A stretch of 64,000 nt of DNA from assembly GCA_964017195.1 (NCBI GenBank), contig OZ024897.1, forward strand, positions 7,763,951 to 7,827,950. The letters run 5' to 3'. Of the stretch, positions 49,531 through 59,356 are shown piece by piece. Source of the stretch: Siderastrea radians. Taxonomy: Eukaryota > Cnidaria > Anthozoa > Scleractinia > Rhizangiidae. How positions within the stretch are numbered: position 1 is the first letter of the stretch; each line of letters starts with the position of its first letter. The notes under the pieces are model-generated. The model did not search any database, was not told the origin of the DNA, and was given only the letters and a program-made list of their open reading frames with translations. The position numbers were made by a program, and so were the translations under genes.

Positions 49531-50802
49531 TTACGTGACTAAATCATACATTAAATCCACCCCCTCGTCGGGTGACATGTCATGAACGAGGTCTTCGGGG
49601 GGCACCAATGCCTCCAGATCAAAGGAACAAGAGTCCTCCACATCCTTCAGTAACTCGGTCCACTCGTCAGGCGATAGGTCCTGCAACAAAGAGGAAACGT
49701 CCTCCAAGTCAGAGGGTTCGCTGCCTTGTATGGTCTCCGAGGGTGACAATAAATCCTCCAAAAACGAAAGGTCCTCCAAGTCAGAGGGGTCCATGACTTG
49801 CGCATCCCCCGAATCCATATCCGTGAGAGTATAATCCTCCAGAAATGATTCACAAAAAGACAAGTTCTCAAACGATTTTGGTATGGATTTTATAAAGTCC
49901 TCCAAGGGAATGGTCAATTTCAAGGGCCCCAATGCTTTGATTTTCTCTTCCGTTTTCTGTCTTTCTACAGAAGGTAAGGAGGCACAAAAGTCATTCAAAT
50001 ACCTTTCCAGAGAAGGTTGCGTCCTACAATTAGTCAATACCACCCGCAGTGGTTTGGGACGAGGCACCTTCCTCTTCCTTTTGTTGTTGTTGTTGTTGTA
50101 CATCCTCATGTACGCCAATATTCGTGCACGATTCTTTTGACGATACTCTCGATCTCGGAGTCTGATACGTTCCTTGTTTTTCTCTTTATACCGTCGATCG
50201 CTTTCGGTGCAACGTGCTCGGTTGATTCGGGCCCATTGTCTTTTGGCGGCACGCCGTTCCTCCTTATGCGTCTCCTCATAACGCCTTCTGGACTCCTGCA
50301 CTCGATCCGGATATTGTTCTACGTATCGTTTTTTGTAAGCACGCACTTTCTCAGGGTACTTGTGTCGGTAGTTGGCTTTTTTCACAATATTCCTCGCTCG
50401 GGCTTTCTCTGGGTAGCGGGCATTGTACCTAGCTTTTTTGATGGCGTTCCGTCTCCGTCGTCGTTCGTCTTTTGTCAGTAACTCTGTCGTTTCGTCGTCG
50501 TCGTCGTCAGGGTCGGGAACATAGTCGTTCAAGTCCTCGTCTGGTTCAGAGTCGTTAAGGTCGTCAGGGTCGGTAACATAGTCGTTCAAGTCCTCGTCTG
50601 GGTCAGAGTCGTCGTTGTCGTCAGGGACATAGTCCTCGTCCTTCTTGTCGTCAACGTCGTCTGGGTCAGAGTCATCGTCGTCGTTGTTTGGTCGGTACGT
50701 CGTCGTGCGTTGTCGGTTGCTGCGACGGAGGCCCTCGCTTACGGGTGACCTCGGGCGAGGGGGGCGGTGCTGGCGGAGGGGTGGCTGGCCGCTTAAACTC
50801 AT
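49531..50802 (-). CDS. repeat-rich probable DNA-binding regulatory protein
   Basis: 423 aa from the first ATG (50802). The frame is open further to 50970 from a TTG, so an upstream spliced start is possible. N-terminus is Asp-rich with DPDEDLNDYV repeats. Seven or so 15-residue basic repeats follow (Y-x4-PEK-x-R pattern, e.g. RYPEKARARN and KYPEKVRAYK), then RKRKVPRPKPLR. The C-terminal quarter is acidic with repeated SDLEDLSFLEDLLSP-type motifs, like transcription activation domains. A basic repeat region plus an acidic activator suggests a transcription factor. Overlaps the gene at 51100 in another frame over 131 nt. Confidence 0.6.
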   Translation of the reverse strand: MSLSGQPPLRQHRPPRPRSPVSEGLRRSNRQRTTTYRPNNDDDDSDPDDVDDKKDEDYVPDDNDDSDPDEDLNDYVTDPDDLNDSEPDEDLNDYVPDPDDDDDETTELLTKDERRRRRNAIKKARYNARYPEKARARNIVKKANYRHKYPEKVRAYKKRYVEQYPDRVQESRRRYEETHKEERRAAKRQWARINRARCTESDRRYKEKNKERIRLRDREYRQKNRARILAYMRMYNNNNNKRKRKVPRPKPLRVVLTNCRTQPSLERYLNDFCASLPSVERQKTEEKIKALGPLKLTIPLEDFIKSIPKSFENLSFCESFLEDYTLTDMDSGDAQVMDPSDLEDLSFLEDLLSPSETIQGSEPSDLEDVSSLLQDLSPDEWTELLKDVEDSCSFDLEALVPPEDLVHDMSPDEGVDLMYDLVT

Positions 50803-51100
50803 ACCGCCAGTATGGACAACAGAAGTCGAGACCCCGGATGTACCACTCGGTGTTGAGTTGGGGGTAGCAGCCCGGGTTCCAGTGCTGTTGCACGTACGTG
50901 TGGCGTGCTGCTTGGGCTGCTTGGGCGAGCTGCCGCCTCTGCCTCCTTTCCTCCAGCAGCGCTTCCCCAAACTCCCGGATGTCTTCGTCGTTGCCGAACA
51001 CCGCCAAGTCCGCCTTGACTTGCTTCAAAATCTCGTTCACTTTCAAATCCACTTCAAACGTTTCAAAGACTTCTAACAACTCATTATGAGCAACCTCCAT
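50672..51100 (-). CDS. minus-strand protein downstream of a TATA box, 142 aa
   Basis: ATG at 51100, 31 nt after CCTATAAAAG. An acidic helical N-terminus (residues 1-45, Leu/Glu/Val-rich) is followed by a Gln/Arg/Ala-rich helix, an aromatic/Cys region (YIRGLDFCCPYWRYEF) and a Pro/Arg-rich tail. Unrecognised. It is the 5'-most gene on this strand, so its transcript would also cover the downstream 423-aa frame; a splice joining the two is possible. Confidence 0.6.
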   Translation of the reverse strand: MEVAHNELLEVFETFEVDLKVNEILKQVKADLAVFGNDEDIREFGEALLEERRQRRQLAQAAQAARHTYVQQHWNPGCYPQLNTEWYIRGLDFCCPYWRYEFKRPATPPPAPPPSPEVTRKRGPPSQQPTTHDDVPTKQRRR

Positions 51101-51130
51101 TTTGAGATGACTCCGCCGGCGATTCGATTT

Positions 51131-51140
51131 CTTTTATAGG
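51131..51140 (-). promoter_or_regulatory. TATA box for the minus-strand pair
   Basis: CCTATAAAAG on the minus strand, about 31 nt before the ATG at 51100. Confidence 0.65.
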
Positions 51141-51159
51141 GGCTTATTCCTTCCCATGA

Positions 51160-51339
51160 TGCCCCATGGACCCTCATTAGAGAGGGGGGAGGGGGGTCCC
51201 CCCTCCTCGTCCCACCCCTCCCTAGGGCACCCCCTCTCTAGGGGGCACCCCTCTTTAGTGATTGGCTCCTTCCCCTCCCACGTGACATTTTGGTTCTCTA
51301 TAAAAAACGAACCCCGATCGCCAGTCAGTTTATCTGATC
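51160..51339 (+). promoter_or_regulatory. polymerase promoter: G/C-rich blocks, CCAAT, TATA
   Basis: Palindromic GGGGGGTCCCCCC blocks, an ATTGG box at 51261, and TATAAAAAA at 51299 lie 41 nt before the polymerase ATG. Related in inverted orientation to 35636-35790. Together with 51131-51140 this is a bidirectional regulatory region. Confidence 0.6.
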
Positions 51340-54300
51340 ATGTCCTCTCAAGATGACGAGGCGGCGGGGCCAAGTGGTCTCGCCCACCATGAGATCCTGT
51401 CCTTACTCGACTTAGTCTTAAGTGACTCCGAAGACAACAGCCATTCCTGTGTGGGACGTTTGATTTCAACTGAAGAGATGTCGGACAGCGACGACGCTAT
51501 TTGTGAAGAGGCATTGCACCACTTCGAACAAAGCGGGGGCGGATTGGATCCCGCTGAACACGTTACCTTCCAATTTGACTTAGAACCTTTTGTCAATCGG
51601 AAGAGTGATCGCATGGGGGTACAAGAACGTCATTTCAAGACTCAGTTACGTCAAAGGGGGAACTTGCTGCCAGGCCAAAATATAACCCAAGCTCTTCAAG
51701 ATGGATTACGTCGAGCCGTCGATCAAGTGTTGACCACCACGCCTGACCTCCACGATCAAGATCGTCTGTACTTTACCATCGCCTCCGATCGCCTCCACAA
51801 TAATTTTCAGGGGTGGGGATTACGGGCAGGGGAATGGCGTCGAGACACAGAACGGGTGGAAGCTCTGTTCCAACGTTTAGCCCAAGCCCTCAACAGCAAC
51901 GAACAATTTGAAATGGACGATTCTTTTCAAGTGTCCATCACGCAAGTTCATCATGCGCCTCAAGGTACCGGCAGACCGCGTCGTGGCAAACCCGGCCATC
52001 CCACCATGGCCCTGTTAACGGCCAAGAAAAAATCGGTCATCCGCATCCAAAATGATGACGAACTCTGTTGTGCCAGAGCCCTCGTGGTTGCCAAAGCTCG
52101 CGTGGACCAGCACCCCAAACAGACAGCCATTCGGAAGGGCAAGGGCCCCCTGCAAAGAACCCTCGCTTGGGACCTGCATCGGGAAGCCAAGGTACCCCTC
52201 GGTCCTTGCAGCTACGACGCCTTGACCCAATTCAGTCAAGCTCCCTCCCTCAGAGGTTACCAGATCATCCTGGTCGATGCACAGCGATCGTTTCACATCA
52301 CGACGTTTGGACCCCTTCAAGACAAACAACTGATCCTGTTGCACAACCAAGACCATTATGATGTCATCACCAAATTGCCGGGATTTTTCGGGTCCAGTTA
52401 TGTGTGTGCGGATTGTTGGAAACCCTACAACGATGAGGGACGGCATCGATGCACCAAAACCAAGGTGTGTGGAGCCTGTCGACAGAAAGATTGTCCCGAC
52501 TTTCAATATGCATACCCCCGGCAACTCAAAGCCACTCAACGTTGCGGGTCATGTCATCGGGACTTTTTTGGACCCGCGTGTAAGGAAGCCCATTCCAGCA
52601 AGACCCATGCGGGCAAACCCGCCACGGGCCTCCAGACCTCCGTGTGCTGTCAACGACACCGATGCAAGGACTGTTATCAACAAAATGTGGGCTTGTCCCG
52701 CATTCAACGTCACCGTTGTTTCCACATAGACTGCCCGTCTTGTCATCAGTACGTCGACGCCGACGACCACCAATGTTTTATACAAAGAGCCCCTAAACCT
52801 CAAGACCAAAAGAAGAGAAAGAGAACCCGTCAAAAAGGTCCTCGCGCCAAACGAGGTGCCGCCGCCGCCGAACCCCCTGTCTCCTCCGAGGACGAGGACG
52901 ACAACGACCTGCCACCCTTACACGTCTTCTTTGATATCGAAGCCATGCAACCCCAGGAAAACCACCTTGCCAATCTCGTCGTGGCCGAAACCGAAGACAA
53001 CGAGGAACCCAAGCCTTTCCCAGGTCCCACTTGTATCCGTGACTTTCTGGAATGGCTGGATACCTTGACTCTCCACGATACCCGTCAAGTGAATGTGATT
53101 GCTCATAACTTCCAGGGGTACGACGGGTACTTCATCATCCAAGAATACTATGGAGACAACCGCCTCGTCCAACAACTCCGCAACGGATGTAAACTCTTAG
53201 AGATCCAACATGACCGCATCCGGTTCATCGATTCCATGAGTTTCTTCCAGATGCCCCTCTCTGCCTTTCCCAAAACCTTTGGCTTGACCGAACTCTGCAA
53301 AGGGTATTTCCCCCACAAGTTCAACATACCCGACAATCAACAGTACGTGGGCATCCTCCCCTCACGCGATCACTACATGCCTGAGACCATGACACTCGAA
53401 GGAAGACAAGCCTTTGAAACCTGGCATCAACAACAACGCGACCAGGGTGTGGTGTTTCATTTTCAACAAGAGTTGTTGGCCTATTGCAGTTCCGATGTAC
53501 GACTCCTCAAACAAGGATGTCTGACTTTCAAACGCCTGTTTGAAAACTTGACCGGCTTCAATCCCTTCGATCACGTCACCATTGCCTCCGCTTGTAATCG
53601 AGATTTACGTATGAACCGGATGATCCCCAACAGTATTGCCAGTGAACCCGCCGGTCCTAAGGGGTGGAGAATCAATCACATCAACCAGTCCCTCCCAGCC
53701 CTTCAATGGTTAACCTGGTGCGATCACCAACTACGTCAACGCGCCCTCCAAGATCTTACCCCCGCTGATCTACTAGCCAATGCCCATCCAAACCCACAGT
53801 ACATCCAACATGTCCGAAATGAGGGCGAGAAAAAGATCCCCGGGACCCACATGCATGTGGATGGTTATTGCTCCCACACCCACACCGTCTACGAATTTCA
53901 AGGCTGTTTCACCCACGGATGCCCGACGTGTTATCCCCATCGCTACGAAAAACATCCCCGCAACTATGATCGAACCATGCAGGACCTCTATGACGCCACC
54001 CAAGACAAAGTCCAAAAGCTTACCGACCGAGGGTACAACGTCATTCAAATCTGGGGATGTGAATGGGAGCACCTCCTAAAAACCCAACCAGAGATCAAGG
54101 CCTTCGTCCGGGAACTCAACTTTATCGATCCTCTGGAACCTCGAGAGGCTTTCTGTGGAGGTCGTACCAATGCCATCAAACTCTACCATCATATCACCCC
54201 TGGCCAAAAAATTCACTACATCGATGTCACCTCCTTGTACCCGTGGGTCAACAAGAAGTCTGTGTACCCCAAAGGACATCCGAACATCATCTTCACCCCG

Positions 54301-55512
54301 GGTCACACGGACATCCACCAGTACTTTGGCCTCATCCAATGCAAAATCCTGCCTCCCCGTGAATTGTACCATCCCGTGCTGCCTTACCGTCATGGCGACA
54401 AACTACTCTTTCCCCTCTGTGCCCGTTGTGTGGAAGAAGAAATGGCCAAACCTCTTTTGGACCGATCCTATCATTGCCCTCACCCCGACGAACAACGCGC
54501 CCTCACCAGTACCTGGTGCACCCCAGAGTTGTATAAAGCCGTCGAGCTCGGGTACCAAGTTCAATACATCTATGAAGCCTGGCATTTTGAAGAAACCTGT
54601 GAGGGCCTCTTCGAAGATTATGTGAATACCTGGCTCAAAATCAAACAAGAAGCCAGTGGGTGGCCTAAGGATGACATGACAGAAGAAGAAAAGCAACGTT
54701 ACATCCACAAGTACTTGGAGCATGAAGGCATCCAGTTAGAGTACGACAACATTAAGTACAACCCGGGGCTGCGTACCCTAGCAAAACTCATGCTCAACTC
54801 CATGTGGGGCAAGTTTGGTCAACGTCTCAACAAGACCCAAATTCAGCCCTTTCATGATCCACAGGCCTTTCATCGTTTCCTGGATAGTGATGTCTTGGAC
54901 GTCCGTCACGTCTCGGTCATCAATGACGACATGGTGGAGGTGCACTACCAAAACCAAAAAGAGGACATCCGCGTTTCACCCAACCTCAACATTTTTGTGG
55001 CCTGCTTCACCACCTGCCATGCCCGGCTCAAACTCTATGCCACCCTGGAAGCCTTAGGGGAAAGAGTGTTGTACTTCGACACGGATTCCATCATCTACCT
55101 GGAAGAAACACCCACTCAATTCCAACCTGTCTTGGGTTCCTATCTAGGGGACTTCACCTCCGAATTAAAGGAACAAGAATACATCGAAGAATTCGTCAGC
55201 GGAGGACCCAAGAATTATGGCTATGCTACGAATAAAGGAAAGGTCGAATGCAAGGTCAGAGGCTTCCGACTCAACAGCGAAGGTCATGCACAACTCAACT
55301 ATGACGTCATGCGACAGAATGTCCTCGACGAAATCCAGAACCCCCTCCTCAAGCCACGAGAAGTCCAAATTATTAACACCAATCAAATCGTCCGGAATCC
55401 TAACACCTATGAACTCTTCACTTTCCCCCAGTACAAGAGGTACAAGTTGGTATATGACAAACGAGTCATCGACCCCCGCACCTTCAAGACATACCCATAT
55501 GGTTACCAGTGA
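51340..55512 (+). CDS. polB: family B DNA polymerase, protein-primed type
   Basis: 1390 aa. N-terminal part (1-350) unassigned, with an EILSLLDLVLS motif at the start. A Cys/His-rich cluster at about 355-478 contains several CxxC pairs. Exonuclease motifs: D532-E534 (FFDIEA), ExoII AHNFQGYD at 588-595, ExoIII around Y715/D719 (CSSDVRLL). Polymerase motifs: A at D962 (DVTSLYP), B at K1149-G1160 (NSMWGKFG), C at D1247-T-D1249 (DTDS). A SGGPKNYGY motif near 1287 fits the KxY region. Such polymerases replicate linear DNA from a terminal protein, matching the inverted repeats. The last 14 codons lie inside the right inverted repeat. Full-length and apparently intact. Confidence 0.95.
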   Translation: MSSQDDEAAGPSGLAHHEILSLLDLVLSDSEDNSHSCVGRLISTEEMSDSDDAICEEALHHFEQSGGGLDPAEHVTFQFDLEPFVNRKSDRMGVQERHFKTQLRQRGNLLPGQNITQALQDGLRRAVDQVLTTTPDLHDQDRLYFTIASDRLHNNFQGWGLRAGEWRRDTERVEALFQRLAQALNSNEQFEMDDSFQVSITQVHHAPQGTGRPRRGKPGHPTMALLTAKKKSVIRIQNDDELCCARALVVAKARVDQHPKQTAIRKGKGPLQRTLAWDLHREAKVPLGPCSYDALTQFSQAPSLRGYQIILVDAQRSFHITTFGPLQDKQLILLHNQDHYDVITKLPGFFGSSYVCADCWKPYNDEGRHRCTKTKVCGACRQKDCPDFQYAYPRQLKATQRCGSCHRDFFGPACKEAHSSKTHAGKPATGLQTSVCCQRHRCKDCYQQNVGLSRIQRHRCFHIDCPSCHQYVDADDHQCFIQRAPKPQDQKKRKRTRQKGPRAKRGAAAAEPPVSSEDEDDNDLPPLHVFFDIEAMQPQENHLANLVVAETEDNEEPKPFPGPTCIRDFLEWLDTLTLHDTRQVNVIAHNFQGYDGYFIIQEYYGDNRLVQQLRNGCKLLEIQHDRIRFIDSMSFFQMPLSAFPKTFGLTELCKGYFPHKFNIPDNQQYVGILPSRDHYMPETMTLEGRQAFETWHQQQRDQGVVFHFQQELLAYCSSDVRLLKQGCLTFKRLFENLTGFNPFDHVTIASACNRDLRMNRMIPNSIASEPAGPKGWRINHINQSLPALQWLTWCDHQLRQRALQDLTPADLLANAHPNPQYIQHVRNEGEKKIPGTHMHVDGYCSHTHTVYEFQGCFTHGCPTCYPHRYEKHPRNYDRTMQDLYDATQDKVQKLTDRGYNVIQIWGCEWEHLLKTQPEIKAFVRELNFIDPLEPREAFCGGRTNAIKLYHHITPGQKIHYIDVTSLYPWVNKKSVYPKGHPNIIFTPGHTDIHQYFGLIQCKILPPRELYHPVLPYRHGDKLLFPLCARCVEEEMAKPLLDRSYHCPHPDEQRALTSTWCTPELYKAVELGYQVQYIYEAWHFEETCEGLFEDYVNTWLKIKQEASGWPKDDMTEEEKQRYIHKYLEHEGIQLEYDNIKYNPGLRTLAKLMLNSMWGKFGQRLNKTQIQPFHDPQAFHRFLDSDVLDVRHVSVINDDMVEVHYQNQKEDIRVSPNLNIFVACFTTCHARLKLYATLEALGERVLYFDTDSIIYLEETPTQFQPVLGSYLGDFTSELKEQEYIEEFVSGGPKNYGYATNKGKVECKVRGFRLNSEGHAQLNYDVMRQNVLDEIQNPLLKPREVQIINTNQIVRNPNTYELFTFPQYKRYKLVYDKRVIDPRTFKTYPYGYQ

Positions 55513-55980
55513 GAGATACTTGGGGATGAACATTAAGGAACACTCAGGAAAACGTTCTTTGTAAAAACAAATTAATAAAAAATTTATTTTTTTATTCGTG
55601 TTGTTTTTCAAAAGGACCACCCCCTCTTCACCCACTTGGACTTTGGACTTTTGAGCCCGCGTTTTCTCCGCGGTTTTTACCCACCTTGAGCCCACCATCC
55701 ATTTTTTCCACTGGTCAGCGGTTTTCACCCACCTTGAGCCCACCATCCATTTTTTTTTCCACTGGGCAGCGGTTTTTACCCATCTTGAGCCCACGATCGA
55801 TTTTTTCCACTGGTCAGCGGTTTCCCCTCTCAAATCACGTGACTTCCGGTTGTATGAGCCCGCGATCCTTTTTATCCACTGGTCAGCGGTTTCCCTCACC
55901 GGAAATGCTATGACGTCATCACTTTGCTCTCGACCAATCAGAAGCCAGCATTAGGACCCAAACGAGCCGACCTTACTACT
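55470..55980 (-). repeat. right terminal inverted repeat of the Polinton
   Basis: Reverse complement of 34576-35086. It includes the 3' end of the polymerase gene (up to 55512), an AATAAAAAATTTATT signal that could polyadenylate the polymerase mRNA, and the tandem 48-bp units. It ends CCTTACTACT before the second CGTGAC. Confidence 0.95.
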
Positions 55981-56430
55981 CGTGACGCGATAGTGTCTCT
56001 TCTCAGCGGGCGCCTATCAGTGCATAGTGCGCGTTTTTTGCAATTTTCGGTGAAAACATTGCTAGCTTTTTAACCATTTCCAGAGTAAAATATTGGAAAT
56101 GAAGAACGTGCATTAAAATGGCTTCCGTGTACACGCCAATCACCTTGGGAGCTTTCCTATTCCATTTCTCGTGACATAGTAATCGCATTGCAATTGTCAG
56201 CATTTTTCGCTCAAAATTTAGCATTGTACACTAAAGGCAATAGAGTCCTTCTGTCTCAGGCCCTATGTGTGATAGGTTCCCTCGGAAATCTGATGTTCAA
56301 ACTTCATATAAGCCCTCGAACTACGTTCCCGGGCTTATATTTGTTGTGAACATCAAATTTCCTCGGGTAACCTATCACACGATAGTGCCCTCGACAGAAG
56401 ATTTCTGTTGTTCAAATAGGCAACAGTGCG
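55981..56430 (+). repeat. right half of the host repeat hit by the Polinton
   Basis: Begins with the target duplication CGTGAC followed by GCGATAGTGTCTCTTCTCAG, and resumes the order found uninterrupted at 30595-30960. The left half is at about 34500-34575 (CCCATTGGTCCAAATCGATC). It has about 150 bp more than the other copy (about 56045-56195). Confidence 0.8.
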
Positions 56431-56459
56431 GAAAGTACTCATCGACAGTTTCATGTGAC

Positions 56460-57100
56460 CGAATACTCTCTAAAATTTCATCTACAGATTCAAAATTTAG
56501 AACCCCCTTGCACAGTATAATAACCAGCACCACAGAAAAGTACTGCAGCTTTCACTAAAATGGTTAAACTTTCGGATTTCATTTACCAACGCAAAAGCTA
56601 GAACCACCTTGCACGGCATAATAATAAACATCATAAGAAAGTACTGATCAATAGCTTTCATTTGAATGGTCACACTTAAGGATTTCAACCACAGACTCAA
56701 AAGTTAGAACCACCTTGTACAGCATAATAAACAGCACCACAGGAAAGTACTACTCAGTAGCTGTCATTTGAATAGACACACTTTAGGATTTCATCCATAG
56801 TCTTAAAAGTTGGAAGCACCTTGTACAGCATGATAAACAGCACCACAAGAAAGTACTGCTCAATAGCTTTCATTTGAATGGTCACACTTAAGGATTTCAT
56901 CCACAGACTCAAACGTTAGAACAACCTTGTACAGCATAGTAAACAGCACCACAGGAAAGTACTGCTCAGTAGCTTTTATTTGAATGGTCACACTTAAGGA
57001 TTTCATCCACAGACTCAAAAGTTAGAACCACCTTGTACAGCATGATAAACAGCACCACAGAAACGTACTGCTCAATGTATTTCCTTTTAATGGTCACTCA
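56460..57100 (+). repeat. 106-bp satellite array in a NOS intron
   Basis: Six or so units of the family seen at 3615-5540, in the same orientation (CTTTCATTTGAATGGTCACA, then ACAGACTCAAAAGTTAGAAC). It lies about 180 bp upstream of the next exon. Confidence 0.85.
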
Positions 57101-57280
57101 AGATTTAGGAATCCAGCATTTAATTTTTTTTTTCAAAGTCCTGCTCAATAACCTCTAATTTTTTTTCTTCTAAATTGGTTTGACCCTGAGAGTGATTCCG
57201 GCACTGAAGAGTTAAACTTCTTTCTTTCAACTCACGCACTCATTTGCCATTGCCGCCTTCTTTTATTTTTATTTCTCCAG

Positions 57281-57391
57281 ATATCCTTGGTTCGAAGAGA
57301 TGGGTTTGAGGTGGTACGCACTACCCGCAGTATCCTGTTTGATGCTTGATGTTGGAGGAGTAGAATTTCCTGCCTGCCCATTCAATGGATG
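57281..57391 (+). CDS. NOS: nitric oxide synthase, substrate-pocket exon
   Basis: Acceptor ATTTCTCCAG, donor GGATG|GTAAGT. First base completes the Lys codon left at 34080. It encodes [18 protein letters not shown] and [13 protein letters not shown], the conserved active-site strand region of the oxygenase domain. The frame across the Polinton-bearing intron is intact, so the gene can work if the element is spliced out with the intron. Confidence 0.92.
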
Positions 57392-58558
57392 GTAAGTTTT
57401 AAGTCAAAACCCATCGTCGAAAACTAACCAAACACTCGAGCGGTCACTGAACGTTTCGACAAGGGTAGGGAGGTTGTTTGGTTTGTCGTTTTCTCTTCAT
57501 TTTATGATCTTTTTGTTTGTATCTGGACAGCGAGGGGTTATAAGCGATATTAAAAGGACGTTTTAAAAGTAGCTGCTAAAGAACAAGTTGAGGCCAGTTT
57601 TACATGCAGTATTATCATCACGACACGTTTTCCATTTAAGGGTCTTTACATTAGAATGAACCGATAATTTAAGCGACAACATTGTGAAAATTTGCTAGTT
57701 GTTCCTCATTTTACTTTTTTCCCCCTTATTTTACTTGCATTTTTAAAATTTCCTAATTTCTGTTTGAAGATCTACGACTGATGTTCTGTGAGGATGTTTA
57801 TATCGTACGGAAAAATGAAAAGTGGGGAGGGAGAGGGTGTTTATAAACAGCAAGTTTAAATTAACTATTATATACTAAGATCTATTTTAGACTATCCGAA
57901 GTCTGTGTCATGCGAGACCCTCCTAAAAATAGCTGATATTAAGTCCTTAGAACAACGTAGACAATTTTAATCATTAGTTATGTTGTACAAGTGTTTGTAC
58001 AATCAGGGCGCGCACGGCTTATATCAGTGAATTTTTTCATTTTAAGAATGCTCCGTATAATCTACGTGGGTGTAGTACAAGGCTGGAATTACCTTCCTGG
58101 ATAGACCAAATAAAAACTTAAGATTTTAACGTTGACTTCACAACATGTTTATTCGACCTCGTGGTTTCTTTTTTTTTTTTACACGCGCAAGGCCTTTCGG
58201 GATTGGTGCTCCTACAAATCTTATGGTCAGCGGCCGCTCAATTCTTCGCCGCTCCACTTCCTTTAATTTAGATTGCATGCACAGATCTTTTACATTTTTA
58301 GCCTGCAAACTATGGAATGCGTTGCCTCCGAATGTAAGAGTCACAGGATATTGTATCTTTTAAGCGATCTCTTAAAGCCCATATGGCTTAAAGCTTAGTG
58401 CTTGTGAATGTGTGACATATTTTTTAATTTTACTTGTAAATATTAATTGTAAGTATCGATAATAATTTTTAGCGTTTTAGTTTTTAGCTTTTAGACTACT
58501 TATTACTATTTGATTAGCTTTAATGTATTGATTACTTTTATTCTTTTATATTCATTAA

Positions 58559-59162
58559 GGACGTGTTCTATTGGGATTAACCGTTTTTAGTTGGTTGAGT
58601 TGGTTGGGTTTTTTCGTGTTCTATTGGGAAAAAACCGTTTTCTGTTGGTTTGGTTAATCAACTTTTTCAACTTGGTTGGTTGAAACGGTTGAAAACGATG
58701 GGTAGCGTCCGCTGACATGTTAGCAAGCATCGGTTTTCATGCAGTGCGACATTATAATTTGGGCCTAATCACGCGTAAACTGTCAACCCAAAACGTATTT
58801 CTTCTCTTTCGAATTGTTTTTTTAAACTTGCTGTCTGATAAATTCTCAAAATAGCCTGTAATACGAGTGGCAGGTGTCCTCTCCGTTTCCAGTAACAATG
58901 TTGCCATATATTCCAATTCATCGTCCGATTCACAACGTGATTGAACCAATTCTTCTAATAGTTCTTGAAGGACAACCGATGCTATGATTTGCGCTTCCGC
59001 CATCTTGCCAACCCTGGCAGAAAATATTGAAGATGTCTGGAAATGACTACTACAACCGCGTGTCAACCAAGAATGGTTGAAAAAAGTGTTCTGTTGGAAA
59101 CCTCGACCGTTTCAACCAAAACCGGTTTCGGTTTAAACGGTTGATCCCGATAGAACACGACC
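58559..59162. mobile_element. Harbinger-like element with TAA target duplication
   Basis: 604 bp with ends GGACGTGTTCTATTGGGAT and ATCCCGATAGAACACGACC, flanked by TAA on both sides (58556-58558, 59163-59165), the 3-bp duplication typical of PIF/Harbinger. Further AACCGTTTT/GGTTGAAAC motifs repeat near both ends. It contains a short remnant ORF (58752-59003 minus). Confidence 0.8.
58752..59003 (-). pseudogene. short transposase-like remnant inside the Harbinger element
   Basis: 83 codons from an ATG (59003) in the element. The C-terminal part (ITGYFENLSDSKFKKTIRKRR) loosely resembles the start of Harbinger transposase or HARBI1-type proteins, where a V-R-x-Y-E segment precedes the DDE domain. 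The catalytic part is absent, so it is a remnant or an unrelated ORF. Confidence 0.35.
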
Positions 59163-59292
59163 TAATATATACACGTACACGTTTTAACGAAAACTCTTGT
59201 ACTCCTGGGTGCTACGTGTCGAAATAAAATTTGATTGATGCATTTTGGTTGAGTAAAATAACCTGTATTAGCTAACACAAACATATTTTCAG

Positions 59293-59356
59293 GTATATGG
59301 TGACAGAAATCGGGGCACGTGATTTCGGCGATCCTGGCCGTTATGACTTGTTAGAG
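59293..59356 (+). CDS. NOS: nitric oxide synthase, oxygenase exon
   Basis: Acceptor ATATTTTCAG, donor TTAGAG|GTACGT. It completes the split Trp codon and encodes YMVTEIGARDFGDPGRYDLLE, conserved in NOS. Ends in phase 0. Confidence 0.9.

Larger units (their letters stand above)
34576..55980 (+). mobile_element. complete Maverick/Polinton (adintovirus-like) element
   Basis: A 21,405-bp element bounded by 511-bp terminal inverted repeats, with termini AGTAGTAAGG...CCTTACTACT and a 6-bp target-site duplication CGTGAC (34570-34575 and 55981-55986). It encodes the Polinton hallmarks: protein-primed type DNA polymerase B, retroviral-type integrase, adenain-like protease, packaging ATPase and a capsid protein. 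AG...CT ends and 6-bp duplications are typical of Polintons. It lies in an NOS intron with most genes on the NOS strand. The reverse-complement relation of the repeats shows no indel, which points to recent insertion. The only damaged gene I see is the second of a tandem pair at 41054. Confidence 0.96.
57392..59292. other. NOS intron
   Basis: 1.9-kb intron with AT-rich sequence and, at 58559-59162, a Harbinger-type element. No host coding exon seen inside. Confidence 0.6.
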
